Positions 1 to 13,809 of a stretch of 64,000 nucleotides of DNA are shown here, one piece after another (position 1 is the stretch's first letter; every line of letters starts with the position of its first letter). The notes under the pieces were generated by a model. The model did not search any database and was not told the DNA's origin. It saw only the letters and a program-made list of their open reading frames with translations. The stretch is from Callaeas wilsoni (taxonomy: Eukaryota > Chordata > Aves > Passeriformes > Callaeidae). The position numbers were made by a program, and so were the translations under genes. The stretch covers positions 1 to 64,000 of the forward strand of contig VWPU01012282.1 in NCBI GenBank assembly GCA_013398955.1. The letters run 5' to 3'.

Positions 1-1823
1 AAACACCTGTTCAAACCGAGACATCTTTGTATTAGGGAGCTTGACATGTCTTACTGGTTTTACATTAAAATATTATCAAGGCATTAGCACTAAGGATATA
101 TTTAGAGTAACATAACATAGCATAAAATAACATGGAGAAGTAATCTATGTCCCTTTTTATGAATTCTTGACTGAATCCTTATAGGGAGTGATATTCCTAG
201 AACTGACAGACAAGATAAGTGTTATTGGGATGATTCTTCTGAGGAAACACATTTTATTTCTCAGAACTCTTGAAAATCTTGGGAGTTAATATTTCATCCA
301 CTGAAATGGCATTTTAAGAAAATCTATGTCACATTATATCTTTAGAAACTCAGAAAACGTGTATGGTGAAGCAAACTCACACCCAATTCTTGTAGTTCAG
401 GTGGAAAGAGCATTCAGTTTTTGGTTCACTTTTCGCTCTCTCTTTTCAAGGATGAATAGTCAGCATGAAATAGGGGATTTACCTTTCATTCTTAACATGT
501 GTATTTTCACATCCACTCAGAGATTAGCCAAAATATAAAAAGCACAAAAAAAGCATTGGAAAACTGCTGAGGAAATAGTCATAAACATTTGGAAACATTC
601 CCTCCCACACTTTACTCTCTGAAAACCTCTTTGGAAATTTATATTCTAGGTCACCCCCTCAGCATAGAAAAGGACTATGAAATCTAAAAATGATTCACAT
701 AAAGACTATTAAATAAAGTACTGCACAATAATAGATTTTATAACAACGCTATTAAAAATTATTTCTTTCATGGATTATAAGCATGTTATGTGTTGCTGAC
801 TACAAATTTAATACAATAAAATTTCTTTTCATATATTCTTCATGTTGAATAGTGTCATTAAGATCCATAGGACAACTTAAATGGATAAGGTAAGCTAGAT
901 TTATTCCTAGTTTATTTTCCACTCTGTCTTATTTGAATGCAAACATCTTTGAAGACTTTGTATAACTACTTCAAAAATTTCAACAGAGCCTCAAGAGAGG
1001 TAGTGCAATTTTCAGTTCACTGAACCAGAGAATAGTCTCTCAAAGCTGTTTCAGTGTTGTCATTACTTGCACCTACAAAAGAAACAGTGATGACTCAAAG
1101 TTGGAAACAAGAATAAATAAGCAAATACCTTCATAACGCATAGCTTTTAGAAACTGCCTATTCAACACTTTTCTTGAAAGTTTTACCTCTGGTAGAGAAC
1201 TGGAACTTTAATTTAGCCTGAGTGTATTTCAATATATTTCATCACTTTGATAAAGTAATAATCAGAGAACTTAATTTCAGCCCTAAACTTTTCTGTTAAA
1301 GAACCAATCAGAATAAACAATTTGCCGAACACCATAGATTTAAATCAAGACCAAAGTGCATTTTCCAAGCCTACATAAATTAATGTTGCACTGAAGGAAA
1401 CAGTAGATTTGATGAATCCTTGTGTGTATGATTTCAAATAGGAATACAAACAGACATTTTTTCCTCAGAGAATAAGGTCTTTTGAATGTGTATCTTACTG
1501 ACCTGAAGGCTGCACACATCCTGAAGGATGGTTTCATGAAAATTACATTAAAGAGGAACTTAAGTTTCATGAAAATTGTCCTTTGACCACAAATTACTAA
1601 CAAGCTGCTGTTATATTTGACTAAATCCAATTTGGAACATCTTATTTTCTGTAAACAAGAAATCTTTGGAAATACTCTTTATGCAAGGGGAAAAAAATTA
1701 GCACTTTGAATTATAAATTCTGTGAAAGTTTGAAAATATTCTACTTTTTATATTTGTGTGAACATGGTGAATGAGGGTGATTCCATACACTAATTCAAAG
1801 TAACTAGTCATGTCTCTGTATCA
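1..1823. other. Unique AT-rich non-coding DNA
   Basis: No coding potential or repeat family is recognised here. Open frames are short (70 and 96 codons) and have no protein-like composition. The segment is AT-rich with scattered A and T runs, as expected for avian intergenic or intronic sequence. Confidence 0.6.
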
Positions 1824-1880
1824 AATCATAGAGTCACAGAAGATGCTGATTTGGAAGGATCTCACATGTCATATGTACTT
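1824..1880 (-). mobile_element. Short CR1 LINE 3'-end remnant
   Basis: The text around 1824-1865 (ATCATAGAGTCACAGAA, then TTTGGAAGGATCTCA) resembles the reverse complement of the CR1 3' terminus, where ATTCTATGA-type tail repeats follow a stretch reading GGTCCCTTCCAAC on the sense strand. Only about 55 bp can be followed, so this is a highly eroded fragment and the assignment is tentative. Confidence 0.45.
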
Positions 1881-2284
1881 GCATATATACATATGTATTG
1901 TATGTGAGTGTGCATACTTACATAGTAAATGCTGTTCATGTTATAGGGGAATTTGTGAAGTACTTTAAAGGTGTTAGGCTATTCATGTTAGTAAATTCAG
2001 TGGAAATTACTTACATTCATTACATTAACAAATGCAGCAAAGAATTAATTTAAGGATTGTGACAATTCTCATATTATCTTTTAGGAAGGTTTTCCTAGAA
2101 ATTAGATTTTATTTCTTAGAAATTGTTACTAATAATCACAGTATATATGAAATGCTTTACTAATATTTCTATGAGTCACATAGAATTCTATTATACAAAT
2201 CTTAGATTCATGGTAGTAATTATTATACAGCCAAACTAAAATCTCTGAGATATTAAAAGATCAGTCAGATGAGGGAAATTGTCA

Positions 2285-2530
2285 GCTTGATAAACTTGTC
2301 CAGCAGGGGCTGAAGGAGACAGGTTTTTTCAGTGTGGAGAAGACACAACTTTGGGAGGATCTAAGAGCAGCCTCACAGCGCCTATGGGGATGTCATTGGG
2401 AATATAAAGGCTTTTCACTTTGCTGCATGAAAGGAGAATAAGAGACAACAGGTGTGAGTTAAATTAAGAGTGGTTAAGATAGGATATTAGAAAAAAAATC
2501 TGATATTTAATATTGAAGCTGATTTCCAAA
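2285..2530 (+). mobile_element. Degenerate CR1 LINE 3' fragment
   Basis: Sense-strand CR1 landmarks appear in the expected order: GGTTTTTTCAGTGTGGAGAAG near 2322, a GGGAGGATCTAAGAGCAGCC block, TATGGGGATGTCATTGGGAA, and GATAGGATATTAGAAAAAAA near 2480. These match the C-terminal coding end of CR1 ORF2 (the segment that normally encodes LEKRRLRGDLI and LDIRKR-like peptides). Frameshifts and stops are frequent, so the copy is dead and old. The 5' end is truncated, as is usual for CR1. Confidence 0.75.
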
Positions 2531-3565
2531 CAATGTAGGCATTTCTCTTTTTTAGGTTTTTAAGGCATGGACAAAGTGGGAAAACTGGGTTATACTTATC
2601 TAATGATGCTTTGAGGAGGGAATTGCATTAGTGATCTCTGAAGGGACCTTTTGAAAACATAAACTGCAACTTTTCTGCTCCACGACTTCATGCATCTGTC
2701 AGTGAAATTCAAAATTTAATTTTTTTATCGATCTCATAGAGTATCTAAGTGGTAGATCATTCTTTTCTCTTAAGGTAATTTTTTAAGGCAAATATAATGA
2801 TTTCTTATTATCTCATTGTATGTAGGTATTTCAGATCGCCTTTTTCCTCGTGTGTTAAGTCCTCTATTGCTGAGCTTTAATTTAATTTTATTAAGTCATT
2901 CTAATATTTAAAATATTTATTCATGTCTTTTCGTTATTTTTCCCATTGCTATACAGAAGATGTTTAAATAAAGATTCTCTTAAAATAATGAGTCAAGGAA
3001 AGAAGTTTTCAATATGGGTTACCAGTGAAGAGACATCATTGTCTCTTTTAGGAGTGCTGCTGTGCAAACATTCATACTGGAAAGGGAGTAAATGGTGACA
3101 TGGAAAATTTTGCTAGTGAGTCAAAACAAAATTTAAAAAATAAACGCCACTTTCAGGTTGTTTCCTCCTGGATTTGTTTCCAAACCAGCACAGCTGCAAA
3201 TCATTGCACAAATTTGTTTTGTAGTAATGGTTATTCAGTAAGGTAGGAAGTGAATAGTTTCAGTAGATTGAAAACAATGCAAATAGGCAAAAAGACAACT
3301 GCTACCTGTACTCTGTCAGTAGATCTGATTCTACTTAGCAAAAACATCTTACGTTATTATAAGCTGCTCTATAAAAATATCAGATTCATGTCAATAACAA
3401 TGAAAAAGAGAGGAAGAATATTAAGTATTATTAGCAAAAGAATTTAGAAACCCATAATATCTGATTACATTATTGTTTAAACTCATGGTAGATATATATC
3501 TTGAGTGCTTCATGCTGTTCTAATCATTCTATCTCAGAAAGGTACAGCCTGTGAAAGTAAATAGA

Positions 3566-3890
3566 AAGATGACAAGCATGATCAAAGGAATTGAATACTT
3601 TTCATATAAGAAATACTTAATAAACTAGGACTCTTCAGCCTGGAAAAAAAAAGGCGGCAGGATATAGAAGTGGTAGCATTGCTCAGCGTTGTGTAGGCTA
3701 TGAAAAAATGGATTAAGGAACAATTATTCACTCTCTTTCAGTGCCCAGGAAATAGGAACATCCAATAAAACTATCAGGCCAAAGGAAGTACATTTCCACA
3801 CAGAGTAAAATTAAGTTTTGGATCACTTTATTGTCAAGAACTATGGAGACCAGAAGTATAAGGAGGTTCACTATGTGATTAAGCAATTGT
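3566..3890 (+). mobile_element. Ancient CR1-like LINE fragment
   Basis: The segment keeps the sense-strand CR1 order: ATGATCAAAGGAATTGAA, then AATAAACTAGGACTCTTCAG followed by CCTGGAAAAA near 3619-3645, ATCCAATAAAACTATCAGGC near 3760, AAAGGAAGTACATTTCCACA near 3781, and a diverged tail ending around AACTATGGAGACCAG. This wording fits an older CR1 lineage than the 4.9-kb and 53.8-kb copies. It is strongly diverged and interrupted by an A-run. The overlapping 73-codon frame at 3818-4039 is not a gene. Confidence 0.75.
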
Positions 3891-4937
3891 GTAAAGTCTA
3901 TCAAGCTCTATCCAGTACAAGAAAACAGATACATCCTATCCATGTTTCTTTTCAAATACAACACCCAATAATATTAATTCAGCACTGGAAAACTCAGTAT
4001 TATTGCTCTTGTTGTGTGGGCTGTGAATCACTTTGGTGATTTATAGTAGTTTAAAAATTTGAATATAGATTTTAGATAGTGATTTTAAGTTTCTGATTGC
4101 ATTCATCTCTTTCTCATTTCAGTACTCAAGGTTTTAAAGTTTACAAAACTTTAAAGGCAAAAAAACCCCAGAATTACAAATCCAATAATGCAAAAACTAG
4201 AGAACACAATGAAACAAGAAGGAAGTAGATTTAAAATAGATGTAAGTACTTATTTCTTTCTTGAAATTTCATCCACAGAAAATTTGGAAAACTGAACCTG
4301 CAGATTCAGAAAGAGACTAGAAAAACTGGTGAAAAAGACAAATAAATGGCTACTACTTTTGGGTGTATGCTACAGCATTCCTCATAAACAAATTATGGAC
4401 ACTGAGAGAATGCAGGGGAAATGAAAGCTGTGGGCAGCATCTTCTGTTGCTCTGTTGGTAACAGAAAACTATGCTGAAAGTACTAATGATTTTACTTGGC
4501 AAGATATTTCTTATGGTGTTACTACAAGTGGAACACTTCATGCTAAAGTGTTATATTAAAATTTTTTTACATTGAAGAGCTTTTTATGATAAGTGACTGG
4601 TATGAAATCATTCAGAGAAACAAATACCCCAGAAACCAGCTAAATTATCCCAGAACTGAAAGGCATTTTGGCCTGGAATCCAGTGTTTTTTCAGCAATGG
4701 TCCAGAAAATCGTATGTAAAATATTCTGCTATATTTTTTTTCTGACAGAGTGACTATGATAATATAATTTAGAAAGTTTATTATAATGTGTGATTTTGTG
4801 TTATTTGAGGGCAGGATCTATTCAATATTCTCTTTTCCTACTCTTCACCTCTCTCTTGCATGCTAGATTTTGCCTAGGAGGAGTAGAATCAAATATGGAA
4901 GTAAATATTCATTGAAGCAAAATAAAACATTTGTCCA
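3891..4937. other. Unique AT-rich non-coding DNA
   Basis: This lies between two CR1 fragments. I see no repeat, gene or RNA signature beyond short A and T runs. Confidence 0.5.
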
Positions 4938-5375
4938 GAGAAGGGCCCTCGTGAAAGGTCTAGAAAATGTGTTTTAAGAGGAATGGCTGAGGGAGCTGGG
5001 TTTGTTTAGTGTGGAGAAGAGGAGGCTCAGGTTGAACCTCATCACTCTGTATTGAAAATATATTGTAATGAGGTGGGGCCGGTCTCTTCTGCCATGCCTG
5101 CACTGAGAAGAAGAAACAGAGTTAAGATGAGACAGGGGAAATTCAGATTAGTTATAAGAACAACATTTTTCACTGTTAGGGTGCTCAGGCATTGGAATAG
5201 GTTGCCCAGGGAGGTGATGGAGTCACCATTCCTGGAAGTGTTCAAGAGGCATCTGGATCTGGTGCTGAGTGATGTTATTTAGTGGTTACAGTGGTAGTGC
5301 TGGGTGGACAGTTGGACTGTGTGGTCTTGAAGGTATCTTCCAACCTAATGCATCTATGTCTCTACTTGATACATC
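4938..5375 (+). mobile_element. CR1 LINE 3' fragment with tail
   Basis: A clear sense-strand CR1 3' end. It includes GAGCTGGGTTTGTTTAGTGT followed by GGAGAAGAGGAGGCTCAGG near 4994-5033, and a 76-codon open frame (5052-5282) whose C-terminal half reads HWNRLPREVMESPFLEVFKR, the recognisable C-terminal tail of the CR1 ORF2 protein. The 3' UTR follows (TTGGACTGTGTGGTCTTGAA, then CTTCCAACCTAATGCATCTA) and ends in degenerate tail repeats near 5370. Upstream domains are missing (5' truncation), so there is no retrotransposition capacity. Confidence 0.9.
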
Positions 5376-8104
5376 CCAAAAGAGCACACACAATCTCATG
5401 TATCTGTCCCAGTGCTTGCAGTGCAGTTCAGAGGAGTGTTGATACACAGAAAAATAAAAACACAGGACTAGAAAGCCAGAATGACAAATTTTAGTTCATC
5501 TCTTGTCACTAAGTAATTTCTGGGACCAGTTTGTCTAACTTGTTCTGAAAGATTGCATTGATGCATATTCTACATTTCCTTAAAAAATCATTATCATTAA
5601 TTTCTTCCTATTAAGTAATAAAAGTTAAACGAGGTGTTCGGTTAGACAGTATTTAGGCTGTATTCAGTGCTTCAAAATATTTTTTTCATAATTTTCTTTC
5701 TTAAAGGTAGATCTGTCAGAAAGCATAGCACATAGCAGGCAATCAACAGTCCATGTTAGGACTAATTTTGAAGCATTCCAGAGTGTTCCTGGGAACAACA
5801 GTGTGATGAATGTGAAGAAGTGCATTTGAGGTGATCTAATCTGTTGTACTTTGCTGGTTGCCTTGTGGGAAATTACAGCATTGGACTTTCACTCTTTCTC
5901 TCTCTCTCTCTCTCTCTCCCCTCCCTCATTAACAAAGATGTGCTCAATAAGTTGGCTTGAGACTGCTCCTGGTTTTGATGTCAGTGTTGGGATGATGAAA
6001 ATCTTTACGGCTCAATAGTGTTGTAGCTTTCTGTAAGCTACCACACAGGAGTCCTCTCTCAGTAATCACTAGGGGCTCTTTCCATTGCCTAGATTCTAAG
6101 TGTCAGGAAATTTGTGTTCAGTGTTTCTACCATTTTATCAATATGTTGGGACTGCAGTGTGTAAGGTCTTCTGTAGGAATATTGGCAGCACTTAGTCTTT
6201 GAACGCTTGGGTGGTTGGTGTTTCCCCTGATCGAATGGATGTGGAAGATATATTACTTCTGGTTATCTATATCTGGAAGCAATATAGATCGTTTTAGCTC
6301 CAATCTCTATTTGCATGTCTAACTACCAACCTTGAATAAAAGAGAGAAGTGTGTTGGGAGCTCTTCGTCTTGCCTCACAGGGCTTCATGTGATTAGCAGG
6401 AACTTAAGAGATAGATTAAAATGCCAGTGAAGCTTGAGCTGTTTTTGCACTATGAAGAGTTTAATTTAATTGCCTGGAGATGCTAAAACATCAAAATGAG
6501 GGAAGAGTTTTGAAATGAATTTCCAGTATTCTGCTAAGAGCTCTGAAAGATTTCACCAGAAATTTATTCCTCTGCTTCTTCAGAGAACAAATACAGGAGA
6601 TCTAGAATATCTATATGTTATATTTTCAATGAGTATGTTTACATACCTGCCTTAGAAGGAGCCTGAGAGGTGGGTTTTAAATTTCCGTAAAACTCAGCAC
6701 TTCATAATAATACACAGAATGTTTAGTGTGATTTAAGTAATCAGCCTTGAGGAGATCGGTTTATTGCCTGAAAAGGGTCACGTCTGCTTGGTCATTGGCT
6801 GACCTTGTCTTTTCAGAGAAAAAGCAGCAAGCTCATTGCAGTACATCATGGATATAAGGCTCTGTAAAACCAGGCAGCTTCCTAAATGATGATGATCCAG
6901 CTTTTTATATATACTTCATAGGAGTGTTTAAGTACTTTTTCTTTTCCCATGGTTTTAATGAGGGGTTTAATTTTGCCTAAATAATGAAGATATGAATGGA
7001 AAACCCATGTTTTTTTATAACAGGAGTGACTAAACTCTAGTCAAAGCATCCTGTGAATTACTAGTAGGCCATGTTATTTGTGAATAAAGGAGAACTAATT
7101 TCATCATCTTTGATCTTGGATATTACAAGCATATATTATGTTCTTTGGTCCAACTTTTCAGATTTATATGGGATTTTGTTTCAAAGTGGCTTTTTTTAAA
7201 CTTTATGTTAAAAAAGGAGAGTTTTAAAGGTTTGTATTCAGTGCTTGGGGATGGATGTGCTTTAAAAATGTTCCGAGGTCAGAATAATTGTTGTGAAATT
7301 TTTCTCTTCTATTCAACAACCATCAGGCTAACTCATTTGATGATATATACATACACACATGTGTATATATTTAATAAAAATCATTAATCCTTTGACAAGA
7401 CAGAATTATTTTTTAATGGAAGAATGACACCTTTTTTATTTTTTCCACATCTGAGTGCTCCTCACTGCTCTTAGAAGCAATTAAGGGGAAAAGTGGTTGT
7501 GAGCTTAAAATGGAAAAGTGAAAAAGCAGGCAAACAGTAACATCCCAAGTACACACTGTTTGTCACATTTAAAATTTTGTTGGTTTGCATTAATTTCTAA
7601 AATAACATTTCTAGGTATCTCCAATATAAAGAGATTTAAAAGTTTGGACTTGCTTGGAATCTTGTCTTGAAGCTCACTCTAATATTTTGCACTGAGGGTT
7701 TATGATTTGTCTCCAGTAATGATACTAGTGCAGTAGATGTTGCAGTCTGAGCAGGCTTGTCCCAGTTCTGAGAGCTGTGATGTCCTCTGGCTTGAGAGGC
7801 AGGCAGTTCCTTACTGCGATATGGCCAGGAGCACCATCTTCAGATAGTGACATGCTACTGTCATGAAACTTTTTTCAAGGGTTGCCAGGCATAGAAGACT
7901 CATCCATCTGATACTTGCTTGAGATTTTGAGTCTGCGTTTTATCGTTGATTGCTCTTTTTACTGGATGTTTCTGGCAGTACAGAAAGAGGGTGAGGAATG
8001 AGCCACTCTCTAAACTGGAATGCCTGCATGAACCCATTGAGGAGGGATATACCACCCATTAACACTGAACTTGACAGATCTGGCTTTAGTGTCTGCTCCT
8101 CTGT
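5376..8104. other. Unique AT-rich non-coding DNA
   Basis: No recognised gene or dispersed repeat apart from the CT microsatellite at 5892-5919. Open frames do not exceed about 100 codons and lack recognisable composition. Confidence 0.5.
5892..5919. repeat. (CT)n microsatellite
   Basis: A dinucleotide CT run with one early TTT interruption, about 13 units, grading into CCCCTCCCTC. It is a simple sequence repeat, likely length-polymorphic. Confidence 0.9.
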
Positions 8105-8205
8105 GGATTTCTTCTGTGATTTGGGGAAGTTGCTCGTGCTCTTTATACCTGTGTTCTCCATCTGGTATTTGGAAATAATAAGCCATTACCTGAGAGGGAG
8201 AACAA
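8105..8205 (+). mobile_element. Possible MIR/L2-type SINE fossil
   Basis: The order TGTGATTTGGGGAAGTTGCT, then CTGTGTTCTCCATCTGGTAT, then GGAAATAATAAGCCATTACC parallels the conserved core shared by MIR SINEs and L2 3' ends (a block reading roughly ACCTTGGGCAAGT, a CTCATCTGTAAAAT-like block, then GGATAATAAT and TACCT). The order and spacing agree, but identity is low. The surrounding 101-codon frame is not a gene. Confidence 0.5.
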
Positions 8206-11200
8206 CTCTACTAATGTCTCAGGGACAAAAGGGTGAGTGGGAACTGAGGGCTTCCTCCACATTCAGCAAACCAGAGGAGGTGAACAGCATCAGTCCAGCA
8301 TGATCTGTCCACAGTTTTGAGCTAACTGGCAGAAAGATTGAGCAGATGAGTATAGCAAGAAAAACAGAAGACTGACAACTCACATATTGCAGTGCTAAGG
8401 CTTTAATGTCTTTTTCCCCCAACAAAAGCAATGCCTGTAAGTAACATAAATTTTGCTTTATTAGCACAAAAACATAAATACAGATGTGAGGGTTTGGATT
8501 CAAAACCTGAATTTCAAACTTGAATTATTCCATCAACTGCCAGAGATGAGGAAAACTCTAGCTTTGAATATTTCTTTCAATATTTTTTCAATGGGCCAAA
8601 AGGGGAAAATCAAGCATAGTCATGTCCTTCCTCTATCTACTTTCCTGTCAAGAAACTTTGAAGGGAATCACAAGTATTTCTACTTCAGCAAAACGCTGTG
8701 AAGAATGCAGGAATTAAAAACATGATGTTTACCTTGTCCTTGTTTGCCACTCTCTTAAACCTGAGGTTAAGGGTGTTTTCTAAAATTTGCAGAAAACAGA
8801 AGGACAAGGGGAAATTTGAACTTTGGTGACTGTTTCTGAAGCCTTGATGTCTCTTTTCAAACGTAAGATCCATGCTTCCGTGCTTTCATTATTGAATAGA
8901 AGAATATTGAGATTTATGTTCTTTACTTCAAAACTATAGTTGCAACATCAAATGTAGTAAACTCATAAGCCAAAGGTGGGAAAAAACATTACCTTGTGTT
9001 TTTGCTGAGGAATTTTCTAAAGGAGACCTTTCCTTCTCAACTCATTTGTTTCTACCTGAGACCATCTAACTATCATGACAGAGAAGTAGCAATTTCTAAC
9101 CTATAAAATTTGTGGTTGTTTCTTGTTTTCTAACCCATATTTTGTAAGTTTTCTTCATCTGGACAGGATGCTTGTTGAGGGTGATGTGGTGGATGGGAGA
9201 GAGACACAGAGAGAGAGAGCAAAGGCAGAATAAACAGAGTTGAAGTGTCAAAGCATAGTCATATGGCAGGTTGGAGGCGAAAAGCTGGAAAGTCTCTGAA
9301 ATATTTGGCCCAATATCATATTCCCCAGGCCAGTTCACTGTAGTACACCCAGGTCTGTAGGGATTTGTAGCTGAGAAATTCTTCTTGGGAGGAGAAATTG
9401 GATTAGTAATGCTGGTTAGCAATGGAAAGCGATGACATGTTTTCAGTAGCTAAAATGTTAATGGTAGACTGAACTTCTAGTTATGAAATGGAACAGTAGC
9501 TTTGCAGCAGTTGCCCTCTGACTTAGGTTTTAGGGCAGTTTTGGGATTCTAGCTGATTGAAGTTAGTATGTCACAGGTGTTACTAAAATTCCTCCTCTTT
9601 TTCTCTCCCTTCGCTCCTTTAATCAATAATGACTCCAGAGAGATAATTTTTGTTGTTTTCAGTCGTTCTGTTGTGGACTAAATTAGAATCTTGTACTGTA
9701 TTTAGGACTTTCAAGAAATTATACCTCTCCATGTGTACAAGATGCCTTCAGTACAAAAGGAAGGAGTGCCAACAAGGGAATTGATGGTCTCTAGATAAGC
9801 AGTTCTGCACGCTATGTGCAGGACCTACGGGACAGTCTTGGGATGGTTTCTTGTCTATTTGATGGTTTCACAGTAAAGTCATTAGAGGAAATATTTTTCT
9901 TCCTTGTATTAATGTGGTTTGCTTAAAGAGAGAGGCCTGCACTTGCTTTAAGAGGAGGTTTCACTGCAATGCATGTGAGAGAACAAGTACATGTTTGTTT
10001 TTAGCTAAACAGATATATTTGTTACCTTAGAAGCCTGCATTATCTGAAATCATAGGCGCTGGCAAAGATATTCAATTTGTTGGACATAACGTTGTGTTAA
10101 CAATTTTCTCCAGACTGACGACTTTCGAAAACAACACAAAGTATGATGTTTAAAGGTGAGATATACACCTTTCTGTAGACTAGTCTGTACACACTAGACA
10201 CGTTCCATATGTACTTCAAGTTGGACACCTAGTTGAGAGATGCAGTGTCAAGTTTTTTTTCAAATCTTGGTGGCAATATAGGTGAAAGTTTTGGTTGTCA
10301 GCTTCAAAAAGCAAGGGAGTTTGTGGTGTAGAAGGTAGGTAAGGGTTATGGCTTCCAGTGCAAAGTTGCCAAATACTGTCTCAGAAAGCTGCGGCATGTG
10401 TGTCTTCTTAGAACAAAGAAATTGAATTTGGAAAATACCGGTGCGTGATACTAAGCATGTGTAGGAAATAGCCCTGCTTCTCTGCAAACTGCTGTTGTAA
10501 TAATTATTCCTTCCTTCTGCCTTGACAGCATGATGCTAACTAGCAGCCTGCAGTAAAGATAAGATGCTGGGGGAGGTACATACATGAAAACATGAGTAAC
10601 AACCACATTCTTAGTTTTATAAAGCTGGAATGATTCCAAAATGTGATTTGCTGGTTTTACCTGATCTACCACAATAGTCTTTCAGACAGTGATTTGACAG
10701 TGGCATTTATTAAATGTGAAAATACTGACATTGGATGTCATAAATTTACAGGACTAGCAGTCTTTGATCAGAATGATTGTTTTGGCAGAGAACAAAAAAA
10801 GCATGTACATATAACATTGAAACTGCACATTTGTACTGTTACAGACAAGTTTCTGCACTCGAGCAGTGCCAGCACGCTTCATAGGTTGCCAAGTGATCTT
10901 CTCAGATTGGATTTAGGTCTTGAAATGTTTGAGAGGGTTTCTGGGTCATCCTGGAAGCAGCTATAGGGAATGTATAACTATGTGTCCTTCTTTCACTAGA
11001 TTTAAAGTGCTTACATGCAGTGGGATCACGGTTGCCTTTGATAAAGAGGAATGCTTACACCCGCACTAAATCCCCACAGTTATGTCAGCTATAAAACAGA
11101 AGATTTCTGTAATAGTTTCTTATATGTAAGACATAACTAGATGATTCCTCTGCTAACACTTCAGTCCCTTGTGGAACTGCACATAGTTTTGTAAAAGGTT

Positions 11201-13694
11201 TGGATGCAGCTTCTGGGAAACTGATCTACCACATGCTATGAGAGGCTAAAGCAGAGCAAAGTAGCTGTTGACTGTTCGATGAAAATGAATTTATTATTTC
11301 TGTGCACTGAAGTTCAGTAACAGATAACTATCCCATCAATTGTGTTGACTCTTGATATGATTAGATATTTAAAGTAAACTGGCAGATGCCTGTAAGGTGC
11401 TGTCTTAATTTAGTGTTTCATACTGACATATGATATTTGAGTAGCTCTAAATTTAATATTAGGATTTCTCTGTCTTGGAAAATATTTCTCATATTGTTTA
11501 CAGTTCCATCTGAATCCCACTATTTCAAAGGGTCTATCTGTAGATGGTGCACAGTAGTTTAAGGTTTTGAAATCTCTGGGCTTTGATTCAATATTAAGTG
11601 TTAAATAGAATGATGGTTTCCATAATGAATGTAGTAAGAGAAAAGAGAGGACTTACAGGAGGAGGTGTAGGTTTTACCAATTTTTTCAAGAGGAGATTGG
11701 TTTTATGCTGTCAGCCATAATGCTATGTATCTGTTTTATGCAGTGGGAGAAGAACAACTGAGAATGGAAGTGGAGAACTGAAATAAATGTGGATGAGAGA
11801 AAGTAAGGTCTCTCCAATCTTCCCCTTCTGAGTAACACAGAAATCACCCCAAGTAAAAGAAAGGAGAAATCTGCAGTGCACAAAGTCTAAACAATGAGAC
11901 TTCTTGATGCTTTTGAGTGAGGAAACAGTTGTTTTTCTTTATTCTCATTACCTGCAAGAAATCAAATAACAAATAAGCAGGATGTTTTTTCCATCATTTC
12001 AAGAAACAAAGGGTCCAAATTTAAAGAAGTTCTAAAGCTCCAGCCAAAATTTGCAGCTAGTGTTCAAACACAGGCATGCTCTGTTATGCCTTTCTCTGTC
12101 ACTTTTAGTGGTCTTTCAAAATACTGCACAAAGATATGTATATACATAACATTTTGGCAGACAATATCAGATGCATTACAGCACTGTAATATATGGTATT
12201 GCATGGCTGTTATGTAAGAATAAGCATTCAGTTTTGTGTTTCTGTCTCTAAGTTTAGGTATTCAATATATTTTTAAATGTATGAGTTGCAGGATCAGCGG
12301 AGTTATTCTCTTCACGCGACTTCAACAAAAATATTTTGAGAAATTTGACTTATATATTAAAAAAAATTGTATAAGACCTCTACAAGGTCATTCTGTGCTC
12401 TTCTCAGTGAGAGAAAACAAAGTGAAAAGAAATATGATGAAGGTGATCCAAGTGACAGATGATATGTGAAGCTCAGAAAGCAGAAATCATAATGTTCCAG
12501 AAACTAAAGCTTTCTGAGGTGAACAGAAGTACTTTAGAAAGCAGTTTAGGATGTACATAAGATGTGCTATTGATGTCTAGAATGGTGAGATGAGCACTAG
12601 ACAGAAAATCTTGGTTTGGTAAGGAAAAAAAGAAGGAAAACAATGAAACAAAGGAACCCCCCAAAAAAACAAACCAAAAAACCAAAGCTACAAGACAATG
12701 CTTAATAATTCTAGTATTTGAACTATGGTGTCCTTTCTCTCACAAAGTAACCGGTCTTCATGTGAGTTGTTCTACTGGTTTTTAGCTGTTTTTCACATAA
12801 GGCTGTGCCCAATATGACCTAGAAAAAGCAATTTGGTCCATAACAGAATTTCTCTTTCTGTTGTGTATTGTTGTCCTTTCATTGTACATTACACATGTGC
12901 CTAAAGCCACACTCAGGATAACTTCTGTGAATCACTTCTCTCTTGGGTGAAATTCAATAAAACAGAAAACAGCAGAATAGAATTGTTTGAATTCAAAAGC
13001 AGCTGAACAAGATCTTAAGAGCCAGGAAGTAACTGAGAAACGTCGTGATGGTTGGTTGCTCTTCAGTTTCAAGGGTGATCCTCAGGTGGGTGGAATTGTT
13101 TCCATTGCTGGGCTTTTATAAATTTAGTCTTGGAAAACTAAACCATGCTAAATATTGAGCCTTCCTGTGTAATGTATTGTGGATAAAGAGGCACTCAAAC
13201 CAATTAGCTCTGGGTTGAATTTTCTTAATGCAAAGTTGTGCAATTTCATACTATGATTGTGTTTCAAGTGTCGCTTGTGAAGGCTCTATTATACCCTCTT
13301 CTAGGCCTCTGTTTATGCAAGAGCATATTTGAAATCTTTATTGTAGTTCCTGGCTGAGCATGAGGGTAAGTGTTTTTTCTTTTAGTCATGGTAAAATTCT
13401 GCAGTGAGAAGATTTGAAGAGCAGGGAAGAAGAGGAAATTATTCTGTGCAAAGGCATGTTTGTACCCAAAAACTGGTTGCATTAGAAATTCTGGCACTAG
13501 GTTTAGCTGATTTACGTTGTGTTCACAGAGCAAGTTGGTATTATATGTTTTTAGAGCTGTAATAGTTCTGTAATGGTTCCTCTGTTCAATGCAGTCAAAA
13601 GAGGAAGTCAGGTGTTAAAAGTTACGAGGGAAGGGATAGAAATCAGTGGGTTTCCACAGGAAGTTTCCATGGCATGCACTCATCTTTAATAATA
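8206..13694. other. Unique AT-rich non-coding DNA
   Basis: No gene or repeat family recognised over about 5.5 kb. Small simple repeats occur (GA-rich at 9198-9219, A/C-rich at 12615-12690). Open frames are at most 108 codons, and the frames overlap on both strands as expected by chance. Confidence 0.5.
12615..12690 (+). repeat. A-rich low-complexity tract
   Basis: The plus strand is dominated by A runs with C interruptions (AAAAAAAGAAGG, CCCCCCAAAAAAACAAACC). It could be an eroded poly(A) tail, but no element body is recognisable upstream. Confidence 0.6.
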
Positions 13695-13809
13695 TAGACT
13701 TGAAAATGTTCAAAGAAGAGCAGTAGGGCTGTTATGGGGATGGCTTCTGTATAGGCAGTTCTAAACTGGTAAGGTAGATCTTCTCAACCTGGAAAAAAGA
13801 TGCCTCAGG

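Noticed and set aside
10850..10970. Text partly resembling a CR1 3' end (ATAGGTTGCCAAGTGATCTT)
   Set aside because: Only one short block matches, and the upstream and downstream CR1 landmarks are missing.
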